From GCA-002708315 sp963676635 (GTDB lineage Bacteria > Bacteroidota > Bacteroidia > Bacteroidales > F082), in NCBI GenBank assembly GCA_963676635.1, contig OY781105.1, positions 2,666,001 through 2,730,000 of the forward strand: 64,000 nucleotides of DNA. Direction: 5' to 3'. The position numbers and the translations under genes are program-made. This document shows positions 17,895-27,434 of this stretch, one piece after another. The first letter of the stretch is position 1; every line of letters begins with the position of its first letter. The notes under the pieces were generated by a model. The model was given only the letters and a program-made list of their open reading frames with translations, was not told where the DNA came from and searched no databases.

Positions 17895-19268
17895 ATGAAA
17901 CGACTTACAATTCAGCTTATTTTAGCTTTCTCAATTATTGGATTTGTATCATGTCAGAAAGATGATGCTGAACCTGATACTCCAACAAATAACGACGATG
18001 AATCAAAATATACTCAGTACGGCACCCCTTTTGAAGATGTTCCTGAAAAAGATGATGTGATTATGTACGAAGTTAACCTTCGTGCATTTAGCGATGATGG
18101 TGATTTGCAGGGTGTGATTGATAAGCTTGACCATATTCAGGACTTAAGTGTAAATGTAATATGGCTTATGCCGATCTATCCTGATGGTGAAGTAAATTCT
18201 GTTAATTCGCCTTATTGTGTGAGGAATTATAAGGCAGTTGGTTCTGAGTATGGTACTCTTGATGACCTCAGAGAGCTTACAGATGAGGCTCATGCAAGGG
18301 GAATGGCTGTTATTCTTGATTGGGTAGCTAATCATACTTCATGGGATAATGAGTGGATTGAAAATATTTACTGGTATACACGTGATGATGATGGTAACAT
18401 TATTTCTCCAGAAGGTACTAATTGGACTGATGTTGCTGATCTTAATTATAGTAATACATATATGATGGATACTATGGTTGATGCAATGATGTATTGGGTG
18501 TATGAAGCTAATATAGATGGCTTTAGATGTGATTATGCCGACGGTGTTCCTTATGGTTTCTGGAAAAGAGCATGGGATACTATCACTTCAGTTCCAAACA
18601 GGGATTTTATCTTTTTTGCTGAAGGCGAAAGGGATGACCATTTTGATGCTGGCTTTGACCTCAATTTTGGATGGGGTTTCTATAGCTCTGTTTTAGGAGT
18701 ATTTGAAGGAGATCCGGTATCTGATATTTTTTCGGCTTATACAAACGAATATAATAATCTTGAAGAAGGCAAAAACTGGCTGCATTTTACAACTAATCAT
18801 GATATGTCAGCATGGGATGGGTCGCCATTAAGCTTTTTTGATGGTATTGATGGTGCCTTGGCAGCATCTGCCGTTACCATATTTACAGGTGGTGTACCTC
18901 TTATTTATGGTAGTCAGGAAGTAGGGACAGCTAATACAGTGCCTTTCTTTTCTAACTCTACCATTAATTGGAATAGCAACCCTGATATGCTTGAGGCTTA
19001 TAAAAAAATGTTTCAGTTTTACTCTGAATCTAATGCTGCAAGAAATGGTGATAATACTTATTATCCTGATAATGATATTGCTTGTTTTAAAAAATCCTAC
19101 AATAATGATGATGTTGTCATAATCATTAACATGAGAAATACAGCAATAAATTATACTGTGCCTACAGAGATTAATAATAAATCATGGATAGATGTAATGA
19201 CCCAAAGTAATATTACTCTTAGCGGACAATTATCACTGGATCCTTATGAGTTTTATATTTTGAAGTAA
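17895..19268 (+). CDS. GH13 alpha-amylase family lipoprotein
   Basis: This 457-residue lipoprotein has a lipobox ending at Cys20 (FSIIGFVSC) and an acidic linker, so it should be anchored in a membrane facing the periplasm or the surface. The TIM barrel carries the GH13 catalytic triad: nucleophile Asp213 in GFRCDYADG, acid/base Glu243 in FFAEGERDD, and Asp303 in TTNHDMS. Region I is present as DWVANHTSWD. The C-terminal beta domain is short. It acts on alpha-glucans such as starch or maltodextrin; the exact cleavage pattern cannot be read from sequence. It stands alone, without a neighbouring SusCD pair or maltose regulator. Confidence 0.92.
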   Translation: MKRLTIQLILAFSIIGFVSCQKDDAEPDTPTNNDDESKYTQYGTPFEDVPEKDDVIMYEVNLRAFSDDGDLQGVIDKLDHIQDLSVNVIWLMPIYPDGEVNSVNSPYCVRNYKAVGSEYGTLDDLRELTDEAHARGMAVILDWVANHTSWDNEWIENIYWYTRDDDGNIISPEGTNWTDVADLNYSNTYMMDTMVDAMMYWVYEANIDGFRCDYADGVPYGFWKRAWDTITSVPNRDFIFFAEGERDDHFDAGFDLNFGWGFYSSVLGVFEGDPVSDIFSAYTNEYNNLEEGKNWLHFTTNHDMSAWDGSPLSFFDGIDGALAASAVTIFTGGVPLIYGSQEVGTANTVPFFSNSTINWNSNPDMLEAYKKMFQFYSESNAARNGDNTYYPDNDIACFKKSYNNDDVVIIINMRNTAINYTVPTEINNKSWIDVMTQSNITLSGQLSLDPYEFYILK

Positions 19269-19576
19269 TAACCTTTCTTTGTATTTCTATGGTGCTCACT
19301 GAGAGTTGAGGTTTTTAAATCTTGTTTTTTTCTTAATACTAATTGCGAAGTTAGGTTATTGTAAAATAATTTCTATTTTTACTTCTGGGAATTGGTTAGT
19401 AATATTATCTGATTTTCCGGATATTGGTTGAGAATTGTGTGATTTCTGGGGAGTGTGTTTACATTATAAGTGACGCAGATGCATTAATATCAATGCTTAA
19501 GAAGTAGTAGAATTGAAGGTGTCAGAGATAAACCTAGGAAATAGTTTTCAACTTGAAGTAATTAAATCACAAACTA
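19269..19576. other. Intergenic region, nothing recognised (308 bp)
   Basis: This stretch lies between the GH13 gene and the frameshifted kinase. I see no terminator hairpin, promoter consensus, repeat or open frame that I would defend. Confidence 0.5.
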
Positions 19577-21396
19577 ATGCTTATGATAAAATTACCTAAA
19601 TGCTTAAAACAATCTTTAACCTCAAGTACCCAGAATCTTTCACATACAACTGATAATCATGATGCCAGATTAGTCAACCTTCTTAGCTTATTTACTGCAT
19701 TAATTCTTTTTTTTGTTGCTTTATTGGAGTTTATTAATAAAAATGATAATTGCTATTATAATTTTTTCTTTCTGTTTTTATTTATTATTCCCATAATATT
19801 AAATTGCTTACAAAAATACAATGCATCAAAGCAGTGGCTACTATTGATGTTTTTAGCAAGTATATATACAGGCACCTTTATTATGCATTTCAGTGATGTA
19901 TTTAGGTTTACTATTATTTTACCAGTATCAATATATTTCATTTTGTTTAAGGATTACAGGAATTGGAAGTTTTTTACAATCATTATTTTAACAGCAACTT
20001 TTATTATAGCTAATTTTATTTTATTTTTAAAATCTTTGAATGAGCCATCAGTTAATAATATAGTTGATGCTATTATATTTATGTTGACTATAGTAGTGCT
20101 CACTTTTTTATTTGTATTTTTTATACGAAAAATAAATCTCACAGAGAAACAACTTTTGCATAGATTAAAATATGAGAGTGCTATTACCGATTTCTCACAT
20201 ATAATACTGCGTAACATTGATAATTCTTTAAATGAGGGATTGAAAATAATTTTAGAAGTATCTGGAGTATCAAGGGTTTATATATTTAAAACATCTGTTG
20301 ATGACCAATATATATGCCAGACAAATGAGGTTTGTGCTAAAGGAGTAAAACCTGAGATCAATAATCCTTTGTTAATGAAGTTGCCATTATCGGAATTTGG
20401 TTTTTCAAGATGGTTGTCTCATTTTAAAGATAAGAAAATCATTACAGGGTTTGTAAAGAATTTCCCAGAAGTAGAAAAAGTTGCACTTGAACCGCAAGGT
20501 GTTTTATCTATTCTGGCTATACCAATTTATACTTATAATCAATGGAGCGGATTTATTGGTTTTGATGATGTTGTTAAGGAACGCGTATGGGATGAGGCTG
20601 ATATTAACTTATTGAGTGCAATTGCCGACATTATTGGTCTACAAATGGAAAATGAACAATTTGAAAAACAGATAATAGAACAAAACAAAGAGTTGGAAAC
20701 ACTTAATTCGACTAAAGATAAGTTTTTCTCAATTGTAGCTCACGATCTCAAAAGCCCTTTCAATTCACTACTGGGATTTAGCGACTTATTGGAGGAAAAG
20801 GTAAAGAAATTGATAATGATGATATAAAGTTGTACTCAGAATATATTAATATAGGACTAATTCAGGCTTTTAAATACTTAAAGAATCTACTTGAATGGTC
20901 TCGCCTTCAAACAAAAAGGGTTAGATTTAATCCATCAACTGTTAATCTGAATAAATTAGTAAATGAAATAGTTGAGATGCTTTTTACTCAGGCTCAATTG
21001 AAAGACATAAAAATAAATACAGAAGTCTCTGAAGATCTACAAATTTTTGCTGACGAAATAATACTCAAAACTGTTCTCGTTAATATTGTTTCAAATTCTA
21101 TTAAGTATTCTTTTAAGAATGGTGAATTAAACATTCGATGTATAAAAAATGGGAATGAAGAAGTAGCTATTTATGTTAAAGATAATGGTATGGGGATGAG
21201 TCCTGAAAAATCAAGAACATTGTTCAATATCTCTGAAACAAAAAGTTTACCAGGTACTAATAATGAAACAGGAACAGGGTTAGGTTTAATTATATGTAAT
21301 GAGTTTGTAAAAATGCATAATGGACATATTAGTGTTGAAAGTGAGCTTAACAAGGGTAGCACATTTCGTGTTGTTTTACCTGTAAATCAATTATAA
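19577..21396 (+). pseudogene. Membrane sensor histidine kinase with GAF domain, split by a frameshift near 20796-20802
   Basis: Two frames together make one kinase. The first (19577-20827) encodes about five or six membrane helices (residues about 30-190), a GAF domain (about 200-365) and the HisKA H-box with His389 (SIVAHDLKSPFNSLLGFSDL). It then runs into a stop. The second frame (20830-21396) carries the rest of the dimerisation helix and the HATPase domain (NIVSNSIKYSF, DNGMGMSP, TGTGLGLIIC). Inserting one A in the run AAAA at 20796-20799 restores the continuous reading LLEEKGKEIDNDDIKLYSEY. No canonical A-AAA-AAG slippery site is present, so a true frameshift mutation or an assembly/homopolymer error is more likely than programmed slippage. 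If the shift is real, the kinase lacks its ATPase domain. Confidence 0.82.
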
Positions 21397-21462
21397 TACA
21401 ATACATTAGGCAAGTAGAAATCCTGAATTGTTAATTATCGTAATACCTGTTATCAAAAGTTT

Positions 21463-21470
21463 TATTTTTG
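21463..21470 (+). promoter_or_regulatory. Candidate -7 box of the periplasmic-sensor hybrid kinase
   Basis: TATTTTTG matches TAnnTTTG only 11 bp before the ATG at 21482, which would give a very short leader. Confidence 0.35.
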
Positions 21471-21481
21471 TTAAATAAATA

Positions 21482-23539
21482 ATGAGGATGTTAAGGAGAG
21501 AAATTTTATTATTTGCTTTTTTACTACTAATACCTATTGCGTTAATGTCGCAATACAAAGTTATGTTCAGCAATAACTATCCTCCTTATAATTATATTAA
21601 TGACAATGGTGAACTTGTTGGGTTTAATGTTGATATTCTTAATGCGATTAATGATCTTTATGATATTGAAATAATCACTGCTGGTGGTAATTGGAATTAT
21701 ATTAATAAGCAGTTAGATGAGGCGCGAATACAGGCAATTGCTGGTGTGCATTATCCGGGTAGTTCTGACAACAATTATATTTATACAAGGTCTGCAATTA
21801 GCACTTCGCATTGTTTTTTTTATAATACAGAATATTACAGGGGCTTTTCTATGGAGAAGTTCAGGTCAATAAAATCGCCTGTAGTTGCTATGTGGAAAAA
21901 TGATGTGCTTACTCATTATGTTCTTTCTATAAATCCATCGACAACTTTTGTTTATATAAATAATTATAAAGAACTGATATTTGCACTGGATAACAAGGAT
22001 ATTACATGCATCTTTGCTCAACGTATAAGTAGTTTATATCAGGCCTATAAATGGGATAAAACTTATATCAGACCTTTGGATCATCGTATTCTTGAACGTA
22101 ATATGGGTTTTAAAGTCTCAAAAAGTTCACCTGAATTGGCAGATATACTGAATAATGGATTGGAAGTTATACTTGCTAATGGTGAATATCAGAGTATTTA
22201 TGATAAGTGGATTAGTAAGTATGACAGAAATGATAATATCTGGCTTAGTTATCTGAAGTATATTCTTATAATCGGGGCTGTGCTTGCTGTTATAACATTA
22301 ATATTGCTTGGATTAAACTGGGTACTGCGATCCAGAATCCGTAGTAAAACAGCTGACCTTCAGCATCAGCTTGATCTCAATAACAGCATTATGATAGAGC
22401 TGGAAAAAGAGAAAATCAGAGCAGAGGAAAGTGATAAAATGAAATCTGCTTTTCTGGCTAATATGAGTCATGAAATAAGAACGCCTATGAATGGTATTCT
22501 GGGCTTTGCTAATTTGTTGATGAATGTTGATTATCCTTCTGAGAAGCGGAAACAGTTTATTGAAGTTATTCAGCAGAGCGGAAACAGAATGCTCAGCACT
22601 ATTAATAATATTATTGATGTTTCAAAGCTTGAGTCAGGTGTTGAAAAGACCCATTATAAAGAGGTTGATGTTAATGCTGTTTTGACTCATCTGATTAATT
22701 TCTTTACTCCTGAAATACAATCAAAGGGTTTGAAGTTTGTATATCATGAAAAATCTCCCGTGATTTCAAAAGGTTTCATTACTGATGAATACAAACTTAA
22801 TTCCATACTTACAAATCTTATTAAGAATGCTATTAAATTTACTTATAATGGACAGATTACAGTTACATGTAATGTTGATGAGGAGAATGCGGAGTTCTGG
22901 ATTGAAGATACTGGTATAGGAATTGAATGTGATAAATGGGCTGGTATTTTTAATCATTTTGTTCAAGTTGATAACTCATATTCCCGTGGATTTGAAGGTT
23001 CCGGACTGGGGTTGTCTATTACTAAAGGGTATGTGGAGATTCTAAATGGTGAGATAACACTGGAATCTGAAGTGGACAAAGGATCTGTTTTTTATGTTAG
23101 GATACCTAATAATACTGCCTTTAGTAGTAATGGAGGTACAAAAACTGAAATGCCGATAAATCTTTCTGTAATTTCTGATAAATTTAATTTTCTTATTGCT
23201 GAAGATGATCAGATATCTCGTTTTTATTTAAAGCAGTTGGTTGGTGATATTTCTAAAAACATTCATTATGCTGCTAATGGAAATGAAGCCGTTGATCTTG
23301 TTTTGAAAAATAAGGATATTGATATTGTGTTGATGGATATAAAAATGCCAATAAAGAATGGACTGGATGCTACCAGAGAAATACGTAAGTTTAACAAGGA
23401 TATTTTTATTATTGCTCAAACGGCATATGCACAACAGGGTGATAAGGAAAAAATTATGAAATCGGGCTGTAATGCTTTTATTTCAAAACCGGTTGACAAA
23501 AACGAACTTATGGAATTGATAGCCAGTATCAATAATTAA
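21482..23539 (+). CDS. BvgS-like hybrid histidine kinase with periplasmic solute-binding sensor
   Basis: The 685-residue protein starts with a signal peptide (about 1-23). The periplasmic sensor is a family 3 solute-binding domain (about 25-245), recognised from FSNNYPPYNYINDNGELVGF and the closing GEYQSIYDKWISKY. A membrane helix at about 258-282 leads to HisKA with His330 (NMSHEIRTPMN), a HATPase domain (DTGIGIE, GSGLGLSI) and a receiver whose phosphoacceptor is intact as Asp619 (VLMDIKMP). The receiver's lysine is in FISKPVDKNEL. It should sense a small polar solute outside the inner membrane and pass phosphate to its own receiver. There is no output domain and no adjacent response regulator. 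Confidence 0.93.
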   Translation: MRMLRREILLFAFLLLIPIALMSQYKVMFSNNYPPYNYINDNGELVGFNVDILNAINDLYDIEIITAGGNWNYINKQLDEARIQAIAGVHYPGSSDNNYIYTRSAISTSHCFFYNTEYYRGFSMEKFRSIKSPVVAMWKNDVLTHYVLSINPSTTFVYINNYKELIFALDNKDITCIFAQRISSLYQAYKWDKTYIRPLDHRILERNMGFKVSKSSPELADILNNGLEVILANGEYQSIYDKWISKYDRNDNIWLSYLKYILIIGAVLAVITLILLGLNWVLRSRIRSKTADLQHQLDLNNSIMIELEKEKIRAEESDKMKSAFLANMSHEIRTPMNGILGFANLLMNVDYPSEKRKQFIEVIQQSGNRMLSTINNIIDVSKLESGVEKTHYKEVDVNAVLTHLINFFTPEIQSKGLKFVYHEKSPVISKGFITDEYKLNSILTNLIKNAIKFTYNGQITVTCNVDEENAEFWIEDTGIGIECDKWAGIFNHFVQVDNSYSRGFEGSGLGLSITKGYVEILNGEITLESEVDKGSVFYVRIPNNTAFSSNGGTKTEMPINLSVISDKFNFLIAEDDQISRFYLKQLVGDISKNIHYAANGNEAVDLVLKNKDIDIVLMDIKMPIKNGLDATREIRKFNKDIFIIAQTAYAQQGDKEKIMKSGCNAFISKPVDKNELMELIASINN

Positions 23540-23608
23540 ACTCAGAGTTCTCATAATCTTAGATTGATATTATTTCTTTTCCTGACACAAATATACCAAT
23601 GAGTTTTG

Positions 23609-23616
23609 TATTTTTG
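23609..23616 (+). promoter_or_regulatory. Candidate -7 box of the mannose-1-phosphate guanylyltransferase gene
   Basis: TATTTTTG matches TAnnTTTG and lies 56 bp before the ATG at 23673. Confidence 0.35.
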
Positions 23617-23672
23617 TTGGATTAATAATGAACATTCTGTAATACAGTTAAATAATCGAAAGAAATAATCAT

Positions 23673-24770
23673 ATGAGCAACAATAAAAACAATTATTGCG
23701 TAATAATGGCTGGGGGAATTGGCGCACGTTTTTGGCCAATGAGTAAAACATCCCGCCCAAAACAATTTATAGATATCCTGGGGATAGGCAAAACCCTTAT
23801 CAGACTAACCTTTGAAAGATTTGCTAACATTTGTCCGCCAGAAAATGTTTATGTGGTAACTAATAAAATTTATAAGGATCTTGTTCTGGAACAACTTCCT
23901 GAATTATCAGAAAATCAGGTTCTGTGTGAACCATCACGCAGGAATACTGCACCTTGTGTTGCATATGCTAACCATAAGATAATGGAGGAAAATAAGGATG
24001 CTGTAGTAGTTGTGGCTCCTTCTGATCATATAATACTTATGGAGGAGGAATTTGTGAGCAATATCAAAACTGCTATGGAAGCTGCCCGTACCAACGACTG
24101 GCTCCTGACTCTTGGTATAAAACCCAGTCGTCCTGATACAGGGTATGGTTATATTAAATTTGATGAAGAGAAGGTTCTGAATGATGACACACCTTTGTAT
24201 AAGGTTAAGATGTTTACTGAGAAACCTAATCTTGAGATTGCTAAATCTTTTATTGCCAGTGGTGATTTTCTATGGAACAGTGGTATCTTTATATGGTCGC
24301 TTAAAAGTATTAACTATGCATTTGATCAGTTTCTTCCTGATGTAAACTCATTGTTTGATAAAGGTGCTGGCGTTTATAATACTGCTGAAGAAGAAAGCTT
24401 TATCCATGATACATATGCCGTTTGTAAAAACATTAGCATCGATTATGGTATTATGGAAAAAGCCAAAAATGTTTACACTCTTGCTGTTGATTTTGGTTGG
24501 TCTGACCTTGGCACATGGGGGTCTCTTTATACAATTCGTGAAAAAGATGAGAATAGCAATGCAACCATTGGCAACAATTTGATGTTATATGATACTAAAA
24601 ACTGTATTGTAAATGTGCCGAATAATAAACTAGTTGTTTTGCAGGGTTTAGATGATTATATCGTTGTTGAGGAAGATAATACTCTCCTTGTTTGCAAAAA
24701 AGAAGATGAACAGGAAATTCGTAAGTTCGTAGCTGACGTGAAAGTTGAAAAGGGAGATAAATACGTGTAG
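23673..24770 (+). CDS. manC: Mannose-1-phosphate guanylyltransferase
   Basis: This enzyme makes GDP-mannose from mannose 1-phosphate and GTP for glycan and glycoprotein synthesis. The nucleotide-binding signature is near the start (VIMAGGIGARFWPMSKTSRP followed by KQF). APSDHII, EKP and FLWNSGIFIWS are the other expected motifs. At 365 residues it has the nucleotidyltransferase domain with a short beta-helix but lacks the cupin phosphomannose isomerase half of the bifunctional ManC/AlgA type. It stands 70 bp ahead of the S46 peptidase gene, with no functional link evident. Confidence 0.93.
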   Translation: MSNNKNNYCVIMAGGIGARFWPMSKTSRPKQFIDILGIGKTLIRLTFERFANICPPENVYVVTNKIYKDLVLEQLPELSENQVLCEPSRRNTAPCVAYANHKIMEENKDAVVVVAPSDHIILMEEEFVSNIKTAMEAARTNDWLLTLGIKPSRPDTGYGYIKFDEEKVLNDDTPLYKVKMFTEKPNLEIAKSFIASGDFLWNSGIFIWSLKSINYAFDQFLPDVNSLFDKGAGVYNTAEEESFIHDTYAVCKNISIDYGIMEKAKNVYTLAVDFGWSDLGTWGSLYTIREKDENSNATIGNNLMLYDTKNCIVNVPNNKLVVLQGLDDYIVVEEDNTLLVCKKEDEQEIRKFVADVKVEKGDKYV

Positions 24771-24840
24771 TTCCATTAAAAGGAAAATCATTCAAATAAT
24801 AGAATAACAGAAATATTAAATTATTAAAGTAATAAAAAAA

Positions 24841-27054
24841 ATGAAAAAATTATTGATTGGAATTATCGCTTTTATGCTGATGTTTAATACAGCCGTAAAA
24901 GCTGATGAGGGAATGTGGATTCCTTTATTGATTAACAAAAATATAGCGGAGATGCAGGAGATGGGTCTTAAGCTTACGGCTCAAGATATTTATGATGTTA
25001 ACCATTCAAGTTTAAAGGATGCTGTTACTATTTTTGGTCGTGGTTGTACTGGTGAAATAATTTCTCCTGAAGGCCTTCTTCTCACTAACCATCACTGTGG
25101 TTATGGATCTATTCAACAGGTTAGTACTCCTCAGGATAACTATCTTAAGGATGGCTTCTGGGCTATGAATAAAGGTGAAGAGATTCCTGTTGAGGGTTTA
25201 ACTGTACAGTTTCTTGATCATATGAAAGATGTTACTGCTAAAACTCTTGATGGTGTTAACCCTAACATGTCTAAAGCTGAAAGAGATTCCGTTGTTCAGA
25301 ATAATATTAAGTATATTGTTGAGTTTGAAACTAAAGATTCTGATTTTAACGCAAAAGTGGTTCCTTTCTTTGGTGGCAATGAGTATTACCTTTTTGTTTA
25401 TACTACTTATCGTGATATTCGACTTGTGGGTACACCTCCTGAGTCAATAGGTAAGTTTGGTGCTGATACTGATAACTGGATGTGGCCTCGTCATACTGGT
25501 GATTTCTCTATGTTCCGTGTTTATACTGCCCCTGATGGGAAACCTGCTACTTATTCAGAAGATAATGTGCCTTTAGAAGCGAAACATTATCTGCCTGTTA
25601 ATATCGCAGGCGTTGAAAAAGGTGATTTTGCAATGATCATGGGTTATCCTGGAAGCACTGACAGATATCTGAGCTCATTTGGTGTTGATCAGGCGATCAA
25701 TATTACTAATCCTACTATTGTGGAAATCCGTGAAGAAAAGCTTGCTAAAATGCGTGAAGGTATGGATGCTGATGATGCTGTTCGTTTGCAATATGCTACA
25801 AAATTTGCTCATACTGCCAACTACTGGAAGTATTTTATCGGACAAACAAAGGGTCTTAAACGTCTTAATGTTAAAGGTAAGAAAGAACAGGAAGAAGCTG
25901 AATTCCAGAAATGGATTGATAAAAATCCTAAGGCTAAAATGAAATATGGTGATGCTTTACCTTTAATTAAACAGGGTTATGAAGAACTGGGACAGTACGA
26001 ACTTGCAAATATGTATTTTATTGAAGGTGTTTATCGTGGTCCTGAAATTCTGGGTTATGCCTATAGATATAATAGACTGTTGAAGGTTCTTGAAAATAAA
26101 AAAGCTGAACAGGAAGAAATTGATAAAACTGTTGATGGTCTGAAAGCTGGTGTTGATGGTTATTTTAAAGATTATAATGAACAGATTGACAGAAATATCT
26201 TTGCTTCTATGATGAAGATGTATCATAATAATGTTCCTCTTGACTTGCAACCTCCTTACTTAATTAAAATGAACAAAAAGTTTAAGGGTGATTATAACAA
26301 ATATGCTGACTATGTATTTGGTAAGTCTATCTTTGCCACTAAGGCTGGTGTTGAGGAGTTTCTCAAAAGTCCAAAGAAGAAGAAACTTGCTAAGGATCCT
26401 GCTTTTGTTGCTGTTGATGCATTCTTCTCTGAATTCAGGAGTATGCGTGCAAAGATGGCTGATGCAAGTGAAAAGCTGGAAAAAGGTAACAGGTTGTATA
26501 TTGCAGGAATTCGTGCTATGAATCCTGATAAGAATTATTCTCCTGATGCTAACTTTACTATGAGACTTACTTATGGTACTGTTCAGGATTATTACCCTGC
26601 TGATGCTGTGCATTATGAGTATTTCACAACAATGGACGGTATAATGGAGAAAGAAGATCCTAATAACTGGGAGTTTATTGTTCCTGATAAGTTGAAAGAA
26701 ATTTATGAAACTAAGGATTTTGGTCCTTATGGTGAAGATGGTGTTATGAAGGTTTGTTTCCTTACCACTCATGATATTACCGGTGGTAACTCTGGTAGCC
26801 CTGTAATTAATGGCAAAGGTGAGTTGATCGGCCTTGCTTTTGATGGTAACTGGGAAGCGATGAGTGGAGATATTGCTTTTGAACCTGAATTACAACGTAC
26901 CATTAATGTTGACATTCGTTACGTTCTTCTTATTATTGATAAGTTTGCGGGTGCTACTAACCTTATCGATGAGATGACAATCGTTAATGAACGCCCTGAC
27001 GCTGTTGCGGAAGTTGAAGTGATTGAAGAAACTCCTGTTGAAGTTGTGGAGTAA
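24841..27054 (+). CDS. S46 family dipeptidyl-peptidase, DPP7-like
   Basis: The protein has 737 residues with a signal peptide (about 1-21). S46 peptidases remove dipeptides from oligopeptides in the periplasm of Bacteroidota that live on amino acids. The catalytic histidine is His85 in LLTNHHCGYG and the nucleophile is Ser651 in TGGNSGSPV. Gly669 in FDGNWEAMSGD sits 18 residues after the nucleophile. This spacing matches the position that is Arg in the acidic-residue-specific DPP11 (Ser655/Arg673 in P. gingivalis), and Gly there is the DPP7 state, so preference for hydrophobic rather than acidic P1 residues is inferred. The carboxy tail is Glu/Val-rich. A perfect terminator follows. Confidence 0.92.
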   Translation: MKKLLIGIIAFMLMFNTAVKADEGMWIPLLINKNIAEMQEMGLKLTAQDIYDVNHSSLKDAVTIFGRGCTGEIISPEGLLLTNHHCGYGSIQQVSTPQDNYLKDGFWAMNKGEEIPVEGLTVQFLDHMKDVTAKTLDGVNPNMSKAERDSVVQNNIKYIVEFETKDSDFNAKVVPFFGGNEYYLFVYTTYRDIRLVGTPPESIGKFGADTDNWMWPRHTGDFSMFRVYTAPDGKPATYSEDNVPLEAKHYLPVNIAGVEKGDFAMIMGYPGSTDRYLSSFGVDQAINITNPTIVEIREEKLAKMREGMDADDAVRLQYATKFAHTANYWKYFIGQTKGLKRLNVKGKKEQEEAEFQKWIDKNPKAKMKYGDALPLIKQGYEELGQYELANMYFIEGVYRGPEILGYAYRYNRLLKVLENKKAEQEEIDKTVDGLKAGVDGYFKDYNEQIDRNIFASMMKMYHNNVPLDLQPPYLIKMNKKFKGDYNKYADYVFGKSIFATKAGVEEFLKSPKKKKLAKDPAFVAVDAFFSEFRSMRAKMADASEKLEKGNRLYIAGIRAMNPDKNYSPDANFTMRLTYGTVQDYYPADAVHYEYFTTMDGIMEKEDPNNWEFIVPDKLKEIYETKDFGPYGEDGVMKVCFLTTHDITGGNSGSPVINGKGELIGLAFDGNWEAMSGDIAFEPELQRTINVDIRYVLLIIDKFAGATNLIDEMTIVNERPDAVAEVEVIEETPVEVVE

Positions 27055-27072
27055 TTAATATAATTCATAAAG

Positions 27073-27103
27073 AAAGGGTGCCTGCTACAGGCACCCTTTT
27101 TTT
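27073..27103 (+). terminator. Rho-independent terminator of the S46 peptidase gene
   Basis: AAAGGGTGCCTG and CAGGCACCCTTT form a perfect 12-bp stem around a three-base loop, followed by a T run to 27103. It starts 19 bp after the stop codon. Confidence 0.93.
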
Positions 27104-27184
27104 ATTTTTATAGTCTGTCTTTAATAGCTATCTGTTGTCAATTTTCATTTGACATATTGGATTATGGTACGGCTTTCTTTAGTG

Positions 27185-27353
27185 TTTTAATACGTATTAA
27201 AATAGAATATGATAGCTATTAAATGCGCAACTGATAGCTATTAAATGCGCAACTGATAGCTATTAAATGCGCAACTGATAGCTATTAAATGCGCAACTGA
27301 TAGCTATTAAATGCACAACTGATAGCTATTAGGTACACAACTGATAACTATTA
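27185..27353. repeat. Array B: seven TGATAGCTATTA units plus an in-phase 18-bp palindrome, 22-bp period
   Basis: Units begin at 27210, 27232, 27254, 27276, 27298, 27320 and 27342, every 22 bp. The core is TGATAGCTATTA (ATAGCTAT is a perfect palindrome) and the linker is AATGCGCAAC. Units 1-4 are identical, and the later ones drift (AATGCACAAC, GGTACACAAC, and core TGATAACTATTA). The 18-bp perfect palindrome TTTTAATACGTATTAAAA at 27185-27202 has its axis exactly 22 bp before the axis of unit 1, so the array really has eight registers. It sits between two convergent gene ends, after the S46 terminator and before the rnr stop codon. Confidence 0.93.
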
Positions 27354-27434
27354 AATATTTAATATATAAGCATGAATTTAATAATATATGAGGTAATTAA
27401 AATACATGGCACAAATAACAAAGTTAAACACTAC

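Noticed and set aside
20790..20832. Programmed ribosomal frameshift
   Set aside because: The site reads GAG GAA AAG GTA and lacks an A-AAA-AAG type slippery heptamer or a clear downstream stem.
23673..24770. Bifunctional mannose-1-phosphate guanylyltransferase/phosphomannose isomerase
   Set aside because: The 365-residue length leaves no room for the cupin isomerase domain.
26260..26772. 170-residue minus-strand ORF inside the S46 peptidase gene
   Set aside because: Shadow frame of a conserved gene.
27210..27353. CRISPR array or origin iterons
   Set aside because: No unique spacers exist, and no dnaA, repA or DnaA-box cluster lies nearby.
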